Shown: positions 17,066 to 25,093 of the stretch, piece by piece
Layout of the letters: the number at the start of each line of letters is the position of its first letter
Numbering within the stretch: position 1 is the first letter of the stretch
From: Gaetbulibacter_B jejuensis
GTDB lineage: Bacteria > Bacteroidota > Bacteroidia > Flavobacteriales > Flavobacteriaceae
DNA length: 64,000 nt
Direction: 5' to 3'
NCBI RefSeq assembly: GCF_039524015.1
Contig: NZ_BAAAGF010000004.1
Span: 388,853-452,852, forward strand
Program-made: the position numbers and the translations under genes
The notes under the pieces: model-generated
What the model was told of the DNA's origin: nothing
The model's database searches: none
Seen by the model: the letters and a program-made list of their open reading frames with translations, nothing else

Positions 17066-17085
17066 ACAAACACTTTTATAATTGA

Positions 17086-17093
17086 TATATTTG
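17086..17093 (+). promoter_or_regulatory. TAnnTTTG -7 box for the class IV aminotransferase gene
   Basis: TATATTTG matches the Bacteroidota -7 consensus exactly. Transcription would start near 17100, inside the terminator hairpin that follows, giving a leader of about 20 bases. No clear -33 box was seen. Confidence 0.5.
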
Positions 17094-17094
17094 T

Positions 17095-17118
17095 CCCGAT
17101 TTTTAATCGGGATTTTTT
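17095..17118 (+). terminator. terminator abutting a start codon
   Basis: A 7-bp stem CCCGATT/AATCGGG (17095-17111, loop TTT) followed by ATTTTTTT. It ends the START-like gene. The next gene's ATG (17120) begins immediately after the T-run. Confidence 0.85.
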
Positions 17119-17119
17119 T

Positions 17120-17965
17120 ATGGTTAATTTAAACGGAACTATTTTAGACCAAAACGAAGTAAATATAACACTAGAAAATAGAGGTTATAAGTATGGAGAC
17201 GCACTTTTTGAAACATTAAAAGTGGTGCACTCCAAAATATTTTTTTGGGAAGATCACTATTTTAGACTTATGGCTTCTATGCGTATTCTGCGTATGGAAA
17301 TTCCTATGGAGTTTACAATGGAATTTTTAGAGCAGGAAATTATCAAAACAATTTCAGTGAATGGTTTAGCAAAATCTGCTGCTCGCGTTAGATTAAACAT
17401 TGATAGAGGAGAAGGAGGTAAGTATACACCAATTACTAAAAACATAAATTATAGCATTGTAGTTGATGAACTAGAAAACGAGTTTTACACTATAGATACA
17501 AAACCATATACTGTCGATTTGTTTAAAGACTACTATATGTCTCCTGGTTTACTAAGTACTATAAAAACAAACAATAAAATTATTAATGTTTTAGGAAGCA
17601 TTTATGCTCAAGAGAACAGTTTTGAAAACTGCTTACTGCTTAATACCAATAAAAATGTAGTTGAAGTACTTAATGGAAACCTATTTTTAGTAAAAGGTAA
17701 AACCATTAAAACACCACCACTAGAAGATGGTTGCTTAAAAGGAGTAATGCGAAAACAACTTATTGAGATAATTACAAAACTAGAAGATTACGAGCTTTTA
17801 GAAGCATCAATTTCTCCTTTTGAGCTTCAAAAAGCAGATGAGCTGTTTACAACAAACGTAATTACAGGAATACAACCTATAACCAATTATAGAAAGAAAA
17901 GTTTCACAACTCATGTAGCTACTTTACTAGTTGAAAAATTAAATGTTAAGGTAAGACTATCTTAG
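17120..17965 (+). CDS. class IV aminotransferase (4-amino-4-deoxychorismate lyase or branched-chain type)
   Basis: A 281-residue PLP-dependent fold-type IV enzyme. It opens LNGTILDQNEVNITLENRGYKYGDALFETLKV, the standard N-terminus, and carries LLSTIKTNNK with Lys149 as the likely Schiff-base lysine, then the LLLNTNKNVVEV turn. The length fits aminodeoxychorismate lyase (folate synthesis) or a small branched-chain or D-amino-acid aminotransferase; sequence alone does not decide. The start follows directly on the T-run of a terminator, so expression probably comes from the -7 box at 17086-17093. Its stop overlaps that of the convergent algH-like gene by 3 bases. Confidence 0.85.
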   Translation: MVNLNGTILDQNEVNITLENRGYKYGDALFETLKVVHSKIFFWEDHYFRLMASMRILRMEIPMEFTMEFLEQEIIKTISVNGLAKSAARVRLNIDRGEGGKYTPITKNINYSIVVDELENEFYTIDTKPYTVDLFKDYYMSPGLLSTIKTNNKIINVLGSIYAQENSFENCLLLNTNKNVVEVLNGNLFLVKGKTIKTPPLEDGCLKGVMRKQLIEIITKLEDYELLEASISPFELQKADELFTTNVITGIQPITNYRKKSFTTHVATLLVEKLNVKVRLS

Positions 17966-18531
17966 TTGTAACTAGGGTTTTCAGGCGCATTGGACCAAAT
18001 AGAATAGTCACCACCTAATTCTAGCATTTTCTCTTTCCAAAAGAAATTATCGTAGCTTTTTTCAATGATACCATTTTTATACATGTTCATTGAAACTACC
18101 CAAGAGTTAGATTGTAACTCCATATCTAGTTGGTTAGGTTCCCAACCAGAGTAACCTAAAAAGAATTTAATATCAGAGGGTTTAAGCTTATTATTATTAA
18201 TAAGGTCTAGAACAACTTCAAAATCTCCTCCCCAATATATTCCTAAAGAAATCTCAATACTGTCAGGTATTAAATCAGGAACTTTATGGATAAAGTATAA
18301 GTTGTCTTGTTCTACTGGTCCACCATTGTAAATCTTAAAATCGGCGTCAGTATCTGTTATTAAGTCTTTTAGTTTATATTGTAAAGGTTTATTTAAAATA
18401 AAACCAATAGAGCCTTCTGTACCATGATCAGCAAGTAAAATTATTGATCTGTTAAACGACATGTCACCAATAATAGAAGGTTCGGCAATGAGTAAGTATC
18501 CTTTTTCGGGCTTTAAAGTAATCATAGGCAA
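17962..18531 (-). CDS. YqgE/AlgH family protein
   Basis: A 189-residue protein with the family signatures GYLLIAEPSIIGDMSFNRSIILLADH, GSIGFILNKPL and FLGYSGWEPNQLDMEL. AlgH/YqgE proteins are widespread, and their biochemical role is not settled. It is convergent with, and overlaps by a few bases, the class IV aminotransferase gene. Confidence 0.93.
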   Translation of the reverse strand: MPMITLKPEKGYLLIAEPSIIGDMSFNRSIILLADHGTEGSIGFILNKPLQYKLKDLITDTDADFKIYNGGPVEQDNLYFIHKVPDLIPDSIEISLGIYWGGDFEVVLDLINNNKLKPSDIKFFLGYSGWEPNQLDMELQSNSWVVSMNMYKNGIIEKSYDNFFWKEKMLELGGDYSIWSNAPENPSYN

Positions 18532-18601
18532 ATGATTTTGTATTAAAACTAAAACATATTTTAATAAAAACCAACATTTTGACTAGGAAACCCTATAAAA
18601 C

Positions 18602-18634
18602 AAAAAAGCCCACTTTTAGGGAGTGGGCTTTTTT
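18602..18634 (-). terminator. terminator of the HU gene
   Basis: A perfect 13-bp stem AAAAAAGCCCACT/AGTGGGCTTTTTT with a 7-base loop, 17 bases past the HU stop. It would also serve plus-strand transcripts. Confidence 0.9.
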
Positions 18635-18650
18635 AAAAGAAATTAAAATA

Positions 18651-18923
18651 CTAGTTGATAGCATTATTTAAATCTGAACCAGCTTTAAATTTTACTACGT
18701 TTTTAGCTTTTATTTTTATTGTTTGTCCTGTTTGAGGGTTTCTTCCTTCTCTAGCAGATCTTTTAGAAACTGACCAAGAACCAAATCCTACTAAAGAAAC
18801 TCTGTTACCTTTTTGTAAAGATCCTTCGATATCAATTAATAATGAATCTAATGCTTTTTTTGCAGCAGCTTTAGTAATTCCAGCGTTTTCTGCCATTCCA
18901 TTGATTAAATCTGTTTTGTTCAT
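18651..18923 (-). CDS. HU family DNA-binding protein
   Basis: A 90-residue histone-like protein with the canonical pattern MNKTDLINGMAENAGITKAA, a dimerisation core, GFGSWSVSKRSAREGRNPQTG (the beta-arm base with the minor-groove Pro) and a C-terminal helix. It bends and compacts DNA. It is monocistronic, with a strong terminator and a 195-base upstream gap. Confidence 0.96.
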   Translation of the reverse strand: MNKTDLINGMAENAGITKAAAKKALDSLLIDIEGSLQKGNRVSLVGFGSWSVSKRSAREGRNPQTGQTIKIKAKNVVKFKAGSDLNNAIN

Positions 18924-19118
18924 AAATTTAAATTTTTAATTATTAAAATAATAGTTGGGTTAAACGTTATTGTTAATCCTCGTACAAATTTATACGGAAT
19001 ATCCATTCACGCAAGTAATAGCAAGGGAAATGCAAATTTTTGTTAATAACTTTGAGAATTTGTTAATAAAGAAGGTGCTTTTTATCGATGTTTTTAATAT
19101 ATCAGTAAATATAAGGGT

Positions 19119-20069
19119 TTACAGCACTTTAGCGTCGTCATTAAATGAATATCCATTTATTAATGATTTTACATCCATTTTTCGCTTTCCTGGAAGCTGA
19201 ATTTCTTTAATAATAATGTAACCGTCTTTGACTGAAACTTTTAAGCTGTTATGGTCAATTTTTAATGAACCAACAGTATTTGAATGGGCTGTATGTTCCT
19301 TTTCAACTTCAAAAATTTTAACACTAACAGTTTCTCCGTTGTTTTCTAAAAAGCTCCAAGCAGAAGGAAACGGATTAAGACCTCGTATTTTGTTATAGAT
19401 AGCATCTAAAGGCATGGTCCAGTCAATCTTACAATTGTCTTTATTAAGCTTGTAGGCTGTTTTTAGGTTATCATTTTTAGGTTGAATAGTTGTAGTAACT
19501 TCATTATTTTCAATTTGCTTAACAGTATCAATAACCAATTCACTGCCAATACTCATTAGCTTGTCATGTAATTGACCTACAGTTTCGTTTGGAGAAATAG
19601 TTGTTTCTTTTTGAAGAATCATAGCTCCTGTGTCAATTTTTTCATCAATAAAAAAGGTGGTAACACCAGTTTTTGTTTCACCATTAATAATAGCCCAATG
19701 TATTGGAGCTGCACCTCTGTAATTAGGAAGTAATGATGCGTGTAGATTAAACGTTCCATATTTAGGCATGCTCCAAACCACTTCTGGTAGCATTCTAAAA
19801 GCAACTACAATTTGAAGGTTAGCATCTAGTGCTTTTAACTCATTTAGAAAAGCTTCAGATTTTAAATTTGTAGGTTGCATCACATTAAGGTTTTGTGATT
19901 GTGCATATACCTTTACTGCCGATTCGTTTAGTTTTCGTCCTCTGCCAGCAGGTTTGTCTGGTGCAGTAATTACACCTACAATATTGTAATTGTGTTCAAC
20001 CAAAGTTTTTAAAGTGGCAACTGCAAAATCTGGAGTTCCCATAAATACTATTCGTAACTTTTCAGTCAT
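19119..20069 (-). CDS. fmt: methionyl-tRNA formyltransferase
   Basis: A 316-residue enzyme that formylates initiator Met-tRNA. It starts RIVFMGTPDFAV and has the catalytic triad context N108-L-H110...LLPNYRGAAPIHW and D146 in IDTGAMIL, followed by the C-terminal OB-like domain. Length and motifs are normal. It begins 3 bases after the recQ stop in the same direction, so it is cotranscribed with recQ and the P-loop gene upstream. Confidence 0.96.
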   Translation of the reverse strand: MTEKLRIVFMGTPDFAVATLKTLVEHNYNIVGVITAPDKPAGRGRKLNESAVKVYAQSQNLNVMQPTNLKSEAFLNELKALDANLQIVVAFRMLPEVVWSMPKYGTFNLHASLLPNYRGAAPIHWAIINGETKTGVTTFFIDEKIDTGAMILQKETTISPNETVGQLHDKLMSIGSELVIDTVKQIENNEVTTTIQPKNDNLKTAYKLNKDNCKIDWTMPLDAIYNKIRGLNPFPSAWSFLENNGETVSVKIFEVEKEHTAHSNTVGSLKIDHNSLKVSVKDGYIIIKEIQLPGKRKMDVKSLINGYSFNDDAKVL

Positions 20070-20072
20070 AGA

Positions 20073-21974
20073 TTAATTTAATTTATATGTGTTTGTTGGA
20101 GTAATGCTTATAATGTTGTGCTCCAACAATAATTTTAAAGTGTGTAATATTTCGGTGTCGTCAAACGGAAGCAATTCTATCAATGCTCTTGAGGACAAGT
20201 CTTGTTCTTTTAAAGCAACAATAATACTATTTTTAACGGATTTAGTATCTGTTGAATGTTTAGATTTTTCTTTGGATTTGCATACTGAACAAATTCCGCA
20301 ATTAGTTGAGGTTTTCTCGCCAAAATAATTCAGCAATACAATGTTTTTACAGACAGAATTAGTATTTGTATAGTGTAAAACAGCTTCAATTTGATTGTGC
20401 TTTAGCTGATGTTGTTTTTCAATATTTGCAGCAATCCTATTTATGGTTTTATCGTCTTCTCTGGGTTGTAGAAAAGTAAGTTCAGAATCAGTGTTTGAAT
20501 ATTGAAAGTCTACAATCTCATCGGTTTTAAGTTGGCTTAATACTTTAAGAACGTGTTCTTTTGTAGTTGATGCTTTTTTAGCAACTATGGAAACATTAAT
20601 ATTAAGTAAATGTTCAAAAATTCCGCCATAAGTTCTAAGTATAGATTTTATAATTACAGCTTGCTTTTCATGAGTTTCAAGATAATTGAACAATGCAGCA
20701 TTACTTACAATAAATTGTAGCTTGGTTTTATAATTGAATTGTTGCGATAAGCTAATTACACTATTTCTGTCTAATATTTGTAAAGCGTTAAAGGTTAATG
20801 AAGGTTTAAAGTCATAAGCTTTACAGAAATTGACAAAACTAAACTGATACTGGGTTTGTTCACCTTCGCCATAAGAGATTTGAAAGTAATTGCATAGTTT
20901 TCTATATACCAGTTTTACAAAGTCTATTGATGGTAATGTTTTTAAAAACTGATTTCTTAAATGTTGCTCATCGGCATTTGTTTTTAATAAAATTGCATAA
21001 GCATCATCACCATTTCTTCCTGCTCGACCTGCCTCTTGATAATAACTTTCAAGACTCTCTGGTAAATTAAAGTGGATGACATTTTTTACATCGGCTTTGT
21101 CTATTCCCATTCCAAAAGCTGTTGTAGCAACCATTATTTCAACCGCATTGTTGGTCCATTGGTACAAACGGTCTTGTTTTTCTTTAGTATTTATACCACC
21201 ATGAAAAAAGGTGCAACTAAACCTCTTTTTTGCTAAAAACTCACTTACTTCAACGGTCGCTTTTCTATTTCTTACATAAACAATCGATGATCCTTTATTG
21301 GCTTGTAAAGCTTGCTCAAGTTTATAATACTTGTCTTCGGTTTCAATAATTTGATACGAAATGTTTGGACGACTAAAAGAGGCTTTAAATACTTTTGGTG
21401 AAATAAAATCCAGTTCGGTTATAATTTCATCAACAACGTTTGCTTTTGCAGTAGCTGTAAGTGCAATAATATTAACAGAAGGATGTAATTGCCTTAAAAT
21501 ACTTATGTTTTTATAAGCAGGCCTAAAGTCGTTTCCCCATTGCGAAATACAATGCGCTTCATCAACAGCAATTAGGTTCACATTCATTTGCTGTATGCGT
21601 TCTTTTACAATTTGTTGCTGCAAACGTTCAGGAGATAAGTATAAAAACTTATAGTTACCATAAATGCAATTGTCTAAAAGCGTATCTAGTCTGTCATAAG
21701 AAATACCACTTGTCAAAGCCATTGCTTTTATTCCTTTTTGGTTGAGTGCGTTAACCTGGTCCTTCATTAAGGCAATTAATGGAGAAATAACAATGCAAAT
21801 ACCGTCTTTAATAAGCGCAGGAATTTGAAAACAAATAGATTTTCCTCCACCAGTAGGAAGTAATACAAAAGTATCCTCATTATCTAGTACTGCATTAATG
21901 ATGTCTTCTTGCAGTGGTCTAAAACTAGTGTGGTTAAAATAATGTTCAAGTATGGTTATAGGATGTTGCATCAC
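20073..21974 (-). CDS. recQ: ATP-dependent DNA helicase RecQ
   Basis: A 633-residue RecQ-type helicase. Walker A is GGGKS (42-46) and the DEAH box is at 138-141 (DEAHCISQWGNDFRPAY). Helicase motif IV-VI residues (QEAGRAGRNGD) are present, then a winged-helix region with Zn-type cysteines (CKNIVLLNYFG..., CGICSVCKS). The last 60 residues form a short helical end rather than an obvious HRDC domain. It unwinds recombination and replication intermediates. It overlaps the upstream ATPase gene by one base. Confidence 0.93.
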   Translation of the reverse strand: MMQHPITILEHYFNHTSFRPLQEDIINAVLDNEDTFVLLPTGGGKSICFQIPALIKDGICIVISPLIALMKDQVNALNQKGIKAMALTSGISYDRLDTLLDNCIYGNYKFLYLSPERLQQQIVKERIQQMNVNLIAVDEAHCISQWGNDFRPAYKNISILRQLHPSVNIIALTATAKANVVDEIITELDFISPKVFKASFSRPNISYQIIETEDKYYKLEQALQANKGSSIVYVRNRKATVEVSEFLAKKRFSCTFFHGGINTKEKQDRLYQWTNNAVEIMVATTAFGMGIDKADVKNVIHFNLPESLESYYQEAGRAGRNGDDAYAILLKTNADEQHLRNQFLKTLPSIDFVKLVYRKLCNYFQISYGEGEQTQYQFSFVNFCKAYDFKPSLTFNALQILDRNSVISLSQQFNYKTKLQFIVSNAALFNYLETHEKQAVIIKSILRTYGGIFEHLLNINVSIVAKKASTTKEHVLKVLSQLKTDEIVDFQYSNTDSELTFLQPREDDKTINRIAANIEKQHQLKHNQIEAVLHYTNTNSVCKNIVLLNYFGEKTSTNCGICSVCKSKEKSKHSTDTKSVKNSIIVALKEQDLSSRALIELLPFDDTEILHTLKLLLEHNIISITPTNTYKLN

Positions 21975-22513
21975 TATAAATTTAACAACTCTAGTATAAA
22001 GTTAGCCCTTTCTTCAATAGGACCAAAAGGAACATCAATTAAATTGTAGTTGAATCTTTTGTAAGTGTTTAGTAAATGTTTGTGTATTTCTACTGCTTGC
22101 TCAAAGTTTTCGTAGCGTTCAGCATCGCTAATAAAAATCTCTTGCCAAGGTGCTAAAACAAAAACATGATTGTAGACAAGGTTTTGAGAAGCCTCAATAA
22201 AAGGTTCAGGATACGTGTCGCCAATATAATCCATATATGCTAATATGTCAGGTATGCCTCTATCAAGAAAAATAGTATTGGAGCTGTGAGCGTTTGCGTC
22301 TTCAAACTGCTTAATTCTACCTTTTAAAAGAAGCTCACTAAATAGTAAAGGTGCAGTTAAAAATAGTTGCTCTACACCATTTTTTCTAGCTTCAAGTGTT
22401 ACTTGACGCGAAATTTCATCAAAGCAAGTATATCCTCTTTCTTTTAGTTCGTTAATTATAGAAGATTTTCCTGTACCAGGTCCTCCAGTAATAACAATTG
22501 TTTTCGTACTCAA
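21974..22513 (-). CDS. AAA_28-type P-loop ATPase/kinase-like protein
   Basis: A 179-residue nucleotide-binding protein with Walker A GGPGTGKSS near the N-terminus, DEISRQV, and FLDRGIPDILAYM, which is typical of the AAA_28 (NadR/Ttd14-like) group. Members may bind or phosphorylate small molecules; the substrate is unknown. It is the first gene of the set with recQ and fmt (1-base overlap). Confidence 0.82.
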   Translation of the reverse strand: MSTKTIVITGGPGTGKSSIINELKERGYTCFDEISRQVTLEARKNGVEQLFLTAPLLFSELLLKGRIKQFEDANAHSSNTIFLDRGIPDILAYMDYIGDTYPEPFIEASQNLVYNHVFVLAPWQEIFISDAERYENFEQAVEIHKHLLNTYKRFNYNLIDVPFGPIEERANFILELLNL

Positions 22514-22657
22514 ATTGGCAAGATTTTAGCTATATAAAGCGTATAATGTGTTTTGGTCGAAAATAATTATTTTTTAACAAAACAAAGGTTTAATTGCATA
22601 ATATTTTTGAAGCAGCAATTACCTAAAAAATATAACAGAATAAAGTAAAGCAAAATG

Positions 22658-22665
22658 TATTTTTG
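22658..22665 (+). promoter_or_regulatory. TAnnTTTG -7 box upstream of the DUF493 gene
   Basis: TATTTTTG matches the Bacteroidota -7 consensus and lies 18 bases before the ATG at 22684, predicting a short leader of about 12 bases. No convincing -33 box was seen. Confidence 0.5.
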
Positions 22666-22683
22666 CATTTTTAAATAAAAACT

Positions 22684-22977
22684 ATGGCAGAAGATAAAAG
22701 AACAGAGGAATTTTATGACAAATTAAGAGCACAATTATACGATACAGCTAGTTGGCCTTCAGAGTATTTATATAAATTTATAGTAAAATCAGAACTAGAT
22801 AAAATAGCTGAAATAGAAGCGCTTTTTGATAATATGGGAGCAGTTATAAATACTATTGAATCTAAAAACGGTAAATATACTAGTGTTTCGATTAATTTAT
22901 TGATGAGAGATCCTGATGCTGTTATTGCAAAATATAAGGAAGTTACCGAGAAAGTAGAAGGCGTAATTTCATTATAA
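22684..22977 (+). CDS. DUF493 (YbeD-like) protein
   Basis: A 97-residue ferredoxin-like-fold protein with WPSEYLYKFIVKSELDKIAEIE and SKNGKYTSVSINLLMRDPDAVI, the DUF493 pattern. Family members are small, possibly regulatory; no biochemical role is established for this branch. It is the first gene of a set with a DUF4290 protein and murA, all on the plus strand. Confidence 0.9.
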   Translation: MAEDKRTEEFYDKLRAQLYDTASWPSEYLYKFIVKSELDKIAEIEALFDNMGAVINTIESKNGKYTSVSINLLMRDPDAVIAKYKEVTEKVEGVISL

Positions 22978-23063
22978 TTTAAGATAGAACTAATTATTTT
23001 TTTGTATTTTGCGCTAGTGCATAAACAACTACATGCACAGTAATAAAATACCTATATCTTATT

Positions 23064-23702
23064 TTGATAAACGATTTAGAATACAATACAGAGCGTGAGC
23101 ATTTAATCATTCCGGAATATGGAAGGCACTTGCAGAAAATGATTAATTACGCTAAAGAACTTCCAACAAAAGAAGAGCGCAATAAAGTCTCAAAAGCCAT
23201 TATATCTGTAATGGGAAATTTGCAACCTCATTTAAGAGACGTACCAGATTTTCAACATAAACTTTGGGATCAATTATTTATTATGGCCGATTTTGAGCTA
23301 GATGCAGATTCGCCATATCCACAACCATCAAAAGATGAGTTGCAAGCAAGACCAGAGCCTTTAACATACCCGCAAAATCATCCTAAATATCGTTTTTATG
23401 GAAACAATATAAAGACGATGATTGACGTTGCTAATACATGGGAAGAAGGAGAGCTAAAAGACGCTTTAATCTATACCATTGCAAACCACATGAAAAAATG
23501 CTTCTTAAACTGGAACAAAGATACAGTTGAAGACGATGTGATTTTTGATCATTTATTTGAACTTTCAGGTGGTAAAATAAACCTTAAGAATAGTGATGAA
23601 GACCTTTCGGACTCAACAAGTTTAATGAGAGGTAAAAAGAAGTATTCTAAAAAACAAGGACACAAAAAAAGTAATTCTAATCGTAACAGAAAACGCTACT
23701 AA
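23064..23702 (+). CDS. DUF4290 domain protein
   Basis: A 212-residue protein beginning LEYNTEREHLIIPEYGRHLQKMI, characteristic of DUF4290, a Bacteroidota-specific family of unknown role. The C-terminus is strongly basic (KKKYSKKQGHKKSNSNRNRKRY), suggesting nucleic-acid or membrane binding. The start is a TTG; no in-frame ATG precedes the conserved region. It ends 6 bases before murA, a conserved pairing suggesting cotranscription. Confidence 0.9.
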   Translation: MINDLEYNTEREHLIIPEYGRHLQKMINYAKELPTKEERNKVSKAIISVMGNLQPHLRDVPDFQHKLWDQLFIMADFELDADSPYPQPSKDELQARPEPLTYPQNHPKYRFYGNNIKTMIDVANTWEEGELKDALIYTIANHMKKCFLNWNKDTVEDDVIFDHLFELSGGKINLKNSDEDLSDSTSLMRGKKKYSKKQGHKKSNSNRNRKRY

Positions 23703-23708
23703 CATTTC

Positions 23709-25025
23709 ATGGGTACATTTGTAATTGAAGGAGGTCACCAATTAAAAGGAAAAATACAACCTCAAGGCGCAAAAAACGAAGCACTTCAAATTTTATGCGC
23801 AGTTTTACTAACTCCAGAGCAAGTAACTATTAATAACATACCAGATATAGTTGATGTCAATAAACTTATCGCATTATTAAAAAAGCTAGGTGTAAAAATC
23901 AACAAAATAGGTTCTGGGTCTTACACGTTTAAAGCAGATGAGGTTAACTTAAAATATCTTGAATCTGCCGAGTTTAAAGAAGACGGAAGAGGTTTAAGAG
24001 GGTCAATTATGATTGTTGGTCCACTTTTAGCACGTTTTGGAAAAGGATATATTCCTAAACCTGGAGGTGATAAAATTGGTAGACGTAGACTAGATACCCA
24101 TTTTGAGGGTTTTATAAACTTAGGTGCAAAATTTAGATACAATCGCGAAGACTATTTCTATGGTGTTGAAGCAGAAAAACTAAAAGGTACTTATATGCTT
24201 TTAGATGAAGCTTCAGTAACAGGAACAGCAAATATTGTTATGGCTGCAGTTTTAGCCGAAGGGACTACTACAATTTATAATGCAGCATGTGAGCCTTATT
24301 TACAACAGCTTTGTAAAATGCTCAATAGAATGGGAGCGAAGATAACTGGAGTAGGTTCTAATATGTTAACTATTGAAGGTGTTGATAGCTTAGGAGGAAC
24401 TGAACATAGAATGCTTCCTGATATGATTGAAATAGGAAGCTGGATTGGACTTGCTGCAATGACAAAAAGTGAGTTGACCATTACTAATGTAAGTTGGGAT
24501 GACCTTGGACAAATACCTAATGTGTTTAGAAAACTAGGTATTACTGTTGAAAAACAAGGTGATGATATTCATATACCAGCGCATACTGATGGTTACGAAA
24601 TACAAAGTTATATTGATGGCTCAATACTTACTGTAGCTGATGCGCCATGGCCTGGGTTTACACCAGATTTATTAAGTATTGTTTTGGTAGTGGCTACACA
24701 AGCTAGAGGTAGTGTATTAGTACACCAAAAAATGTTTGAAAGCCGACTGTTTTTTGTGGATAAATTGATTGATATGGGAGCAAAAATTATACTATGTGAT
24801 CCACATAGAGCAACTGTTATTGGTCATGATTTTAAATCTACATTAAAAGCAACGACTATGACATCGCCAGATATTAGAGCAGGAGTGTCGTTATTAATCG
24901 CAGCTTTATCAGCTAAAGGAACATCTACAATTCATAATATTGAACAAATTGATAGAGGTTATGAAAATATTGACGAACGCTTAAGAGCAATTGGTGCAAA
25001 AATTACTAGAGTAGAAGGTAACTAA
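23709..25025 (+). CDS. murA: UDP-N-acetylglucosamine 1-carboxyvinyltransferase MurA (Asp variant)
   Basis: A 438-residue enzyme of the first committed peptidoglycan step, transferring enolpyruvate from PEP to UDP-GlcNAc in the cytoplasm. The N-terminus (FVIEGGHQLKGKIQPQGAKNEAL) and the catalytic loop PGGDKIGRRRLDTH are clear. In the loop the usual Cys (E. coli Cys115) is Asp121, the change known to give fosfomycin insensitivity in other lineages. Length is normal. It is followed by a strong bidirectional terminator. Confidence 0.96.
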   Translation: MGTFVIEGGHQLKGKIQPQGAKNEALQILCAVLLTPEQVTINNIPDIVDVNKLIALLKKLGVKINKIGSGSYTFKADEVNLKYLESAEFKEDGRGLRGSIMIVGPLLARFGKGYIPKPGGDKIGRRRLDTHFEGFINLGAKFRYNREDYFYGVEAEKLKGTYMLLDEASVTGTANIVMAAVLAEGTTTIYNAACEPYLQQLCKMLNRMGAKITGVGSNMLTIEGVDSLGGTEHRMLPDMIEIGSWIGLAAMTKSELTITNVSWDDLGQIPNVFRKLGITVEKQGDDIHIPAHTDGYEIQSYIDGSILTVADAPWPGFTPDLLSIVLVVATQARGSVLVHQKMFESRLFFVDKLIDMGAKIILCDPHRATVIGHDFKSTLKATTMTSPDIRAGVSLLIAALSAKGTSTIHNIEQIDRGYENIDERLRAIGAKITRVEGN

Positions 25026-25042
25026 ACCTAAAATATAAGTAT

Positions 25043-25075
25043 AAAAAAGGCTTCGAAATTTCGAAGCCTTTTTTT
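25043..25075. terminator. bidirectional terminator after murA
   Basis: A perfect palindromic stem AAGGCTTCGA/TCGAAGCCTT (25047-25070) flanked by A-run and T-run, between convergent genes ending at 25025 and 25094. Confidence 0.9.
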
Positions 25076-25093
25076 GTATGTATCTATACAAGG

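Noticed and set aside
18970..19200. A 76-codon plus-strand frame over the HU upstream gap and fmt end
   Set aside because: It overlaps fmt antisense, has no domain, and its composition is that of a promoter region.
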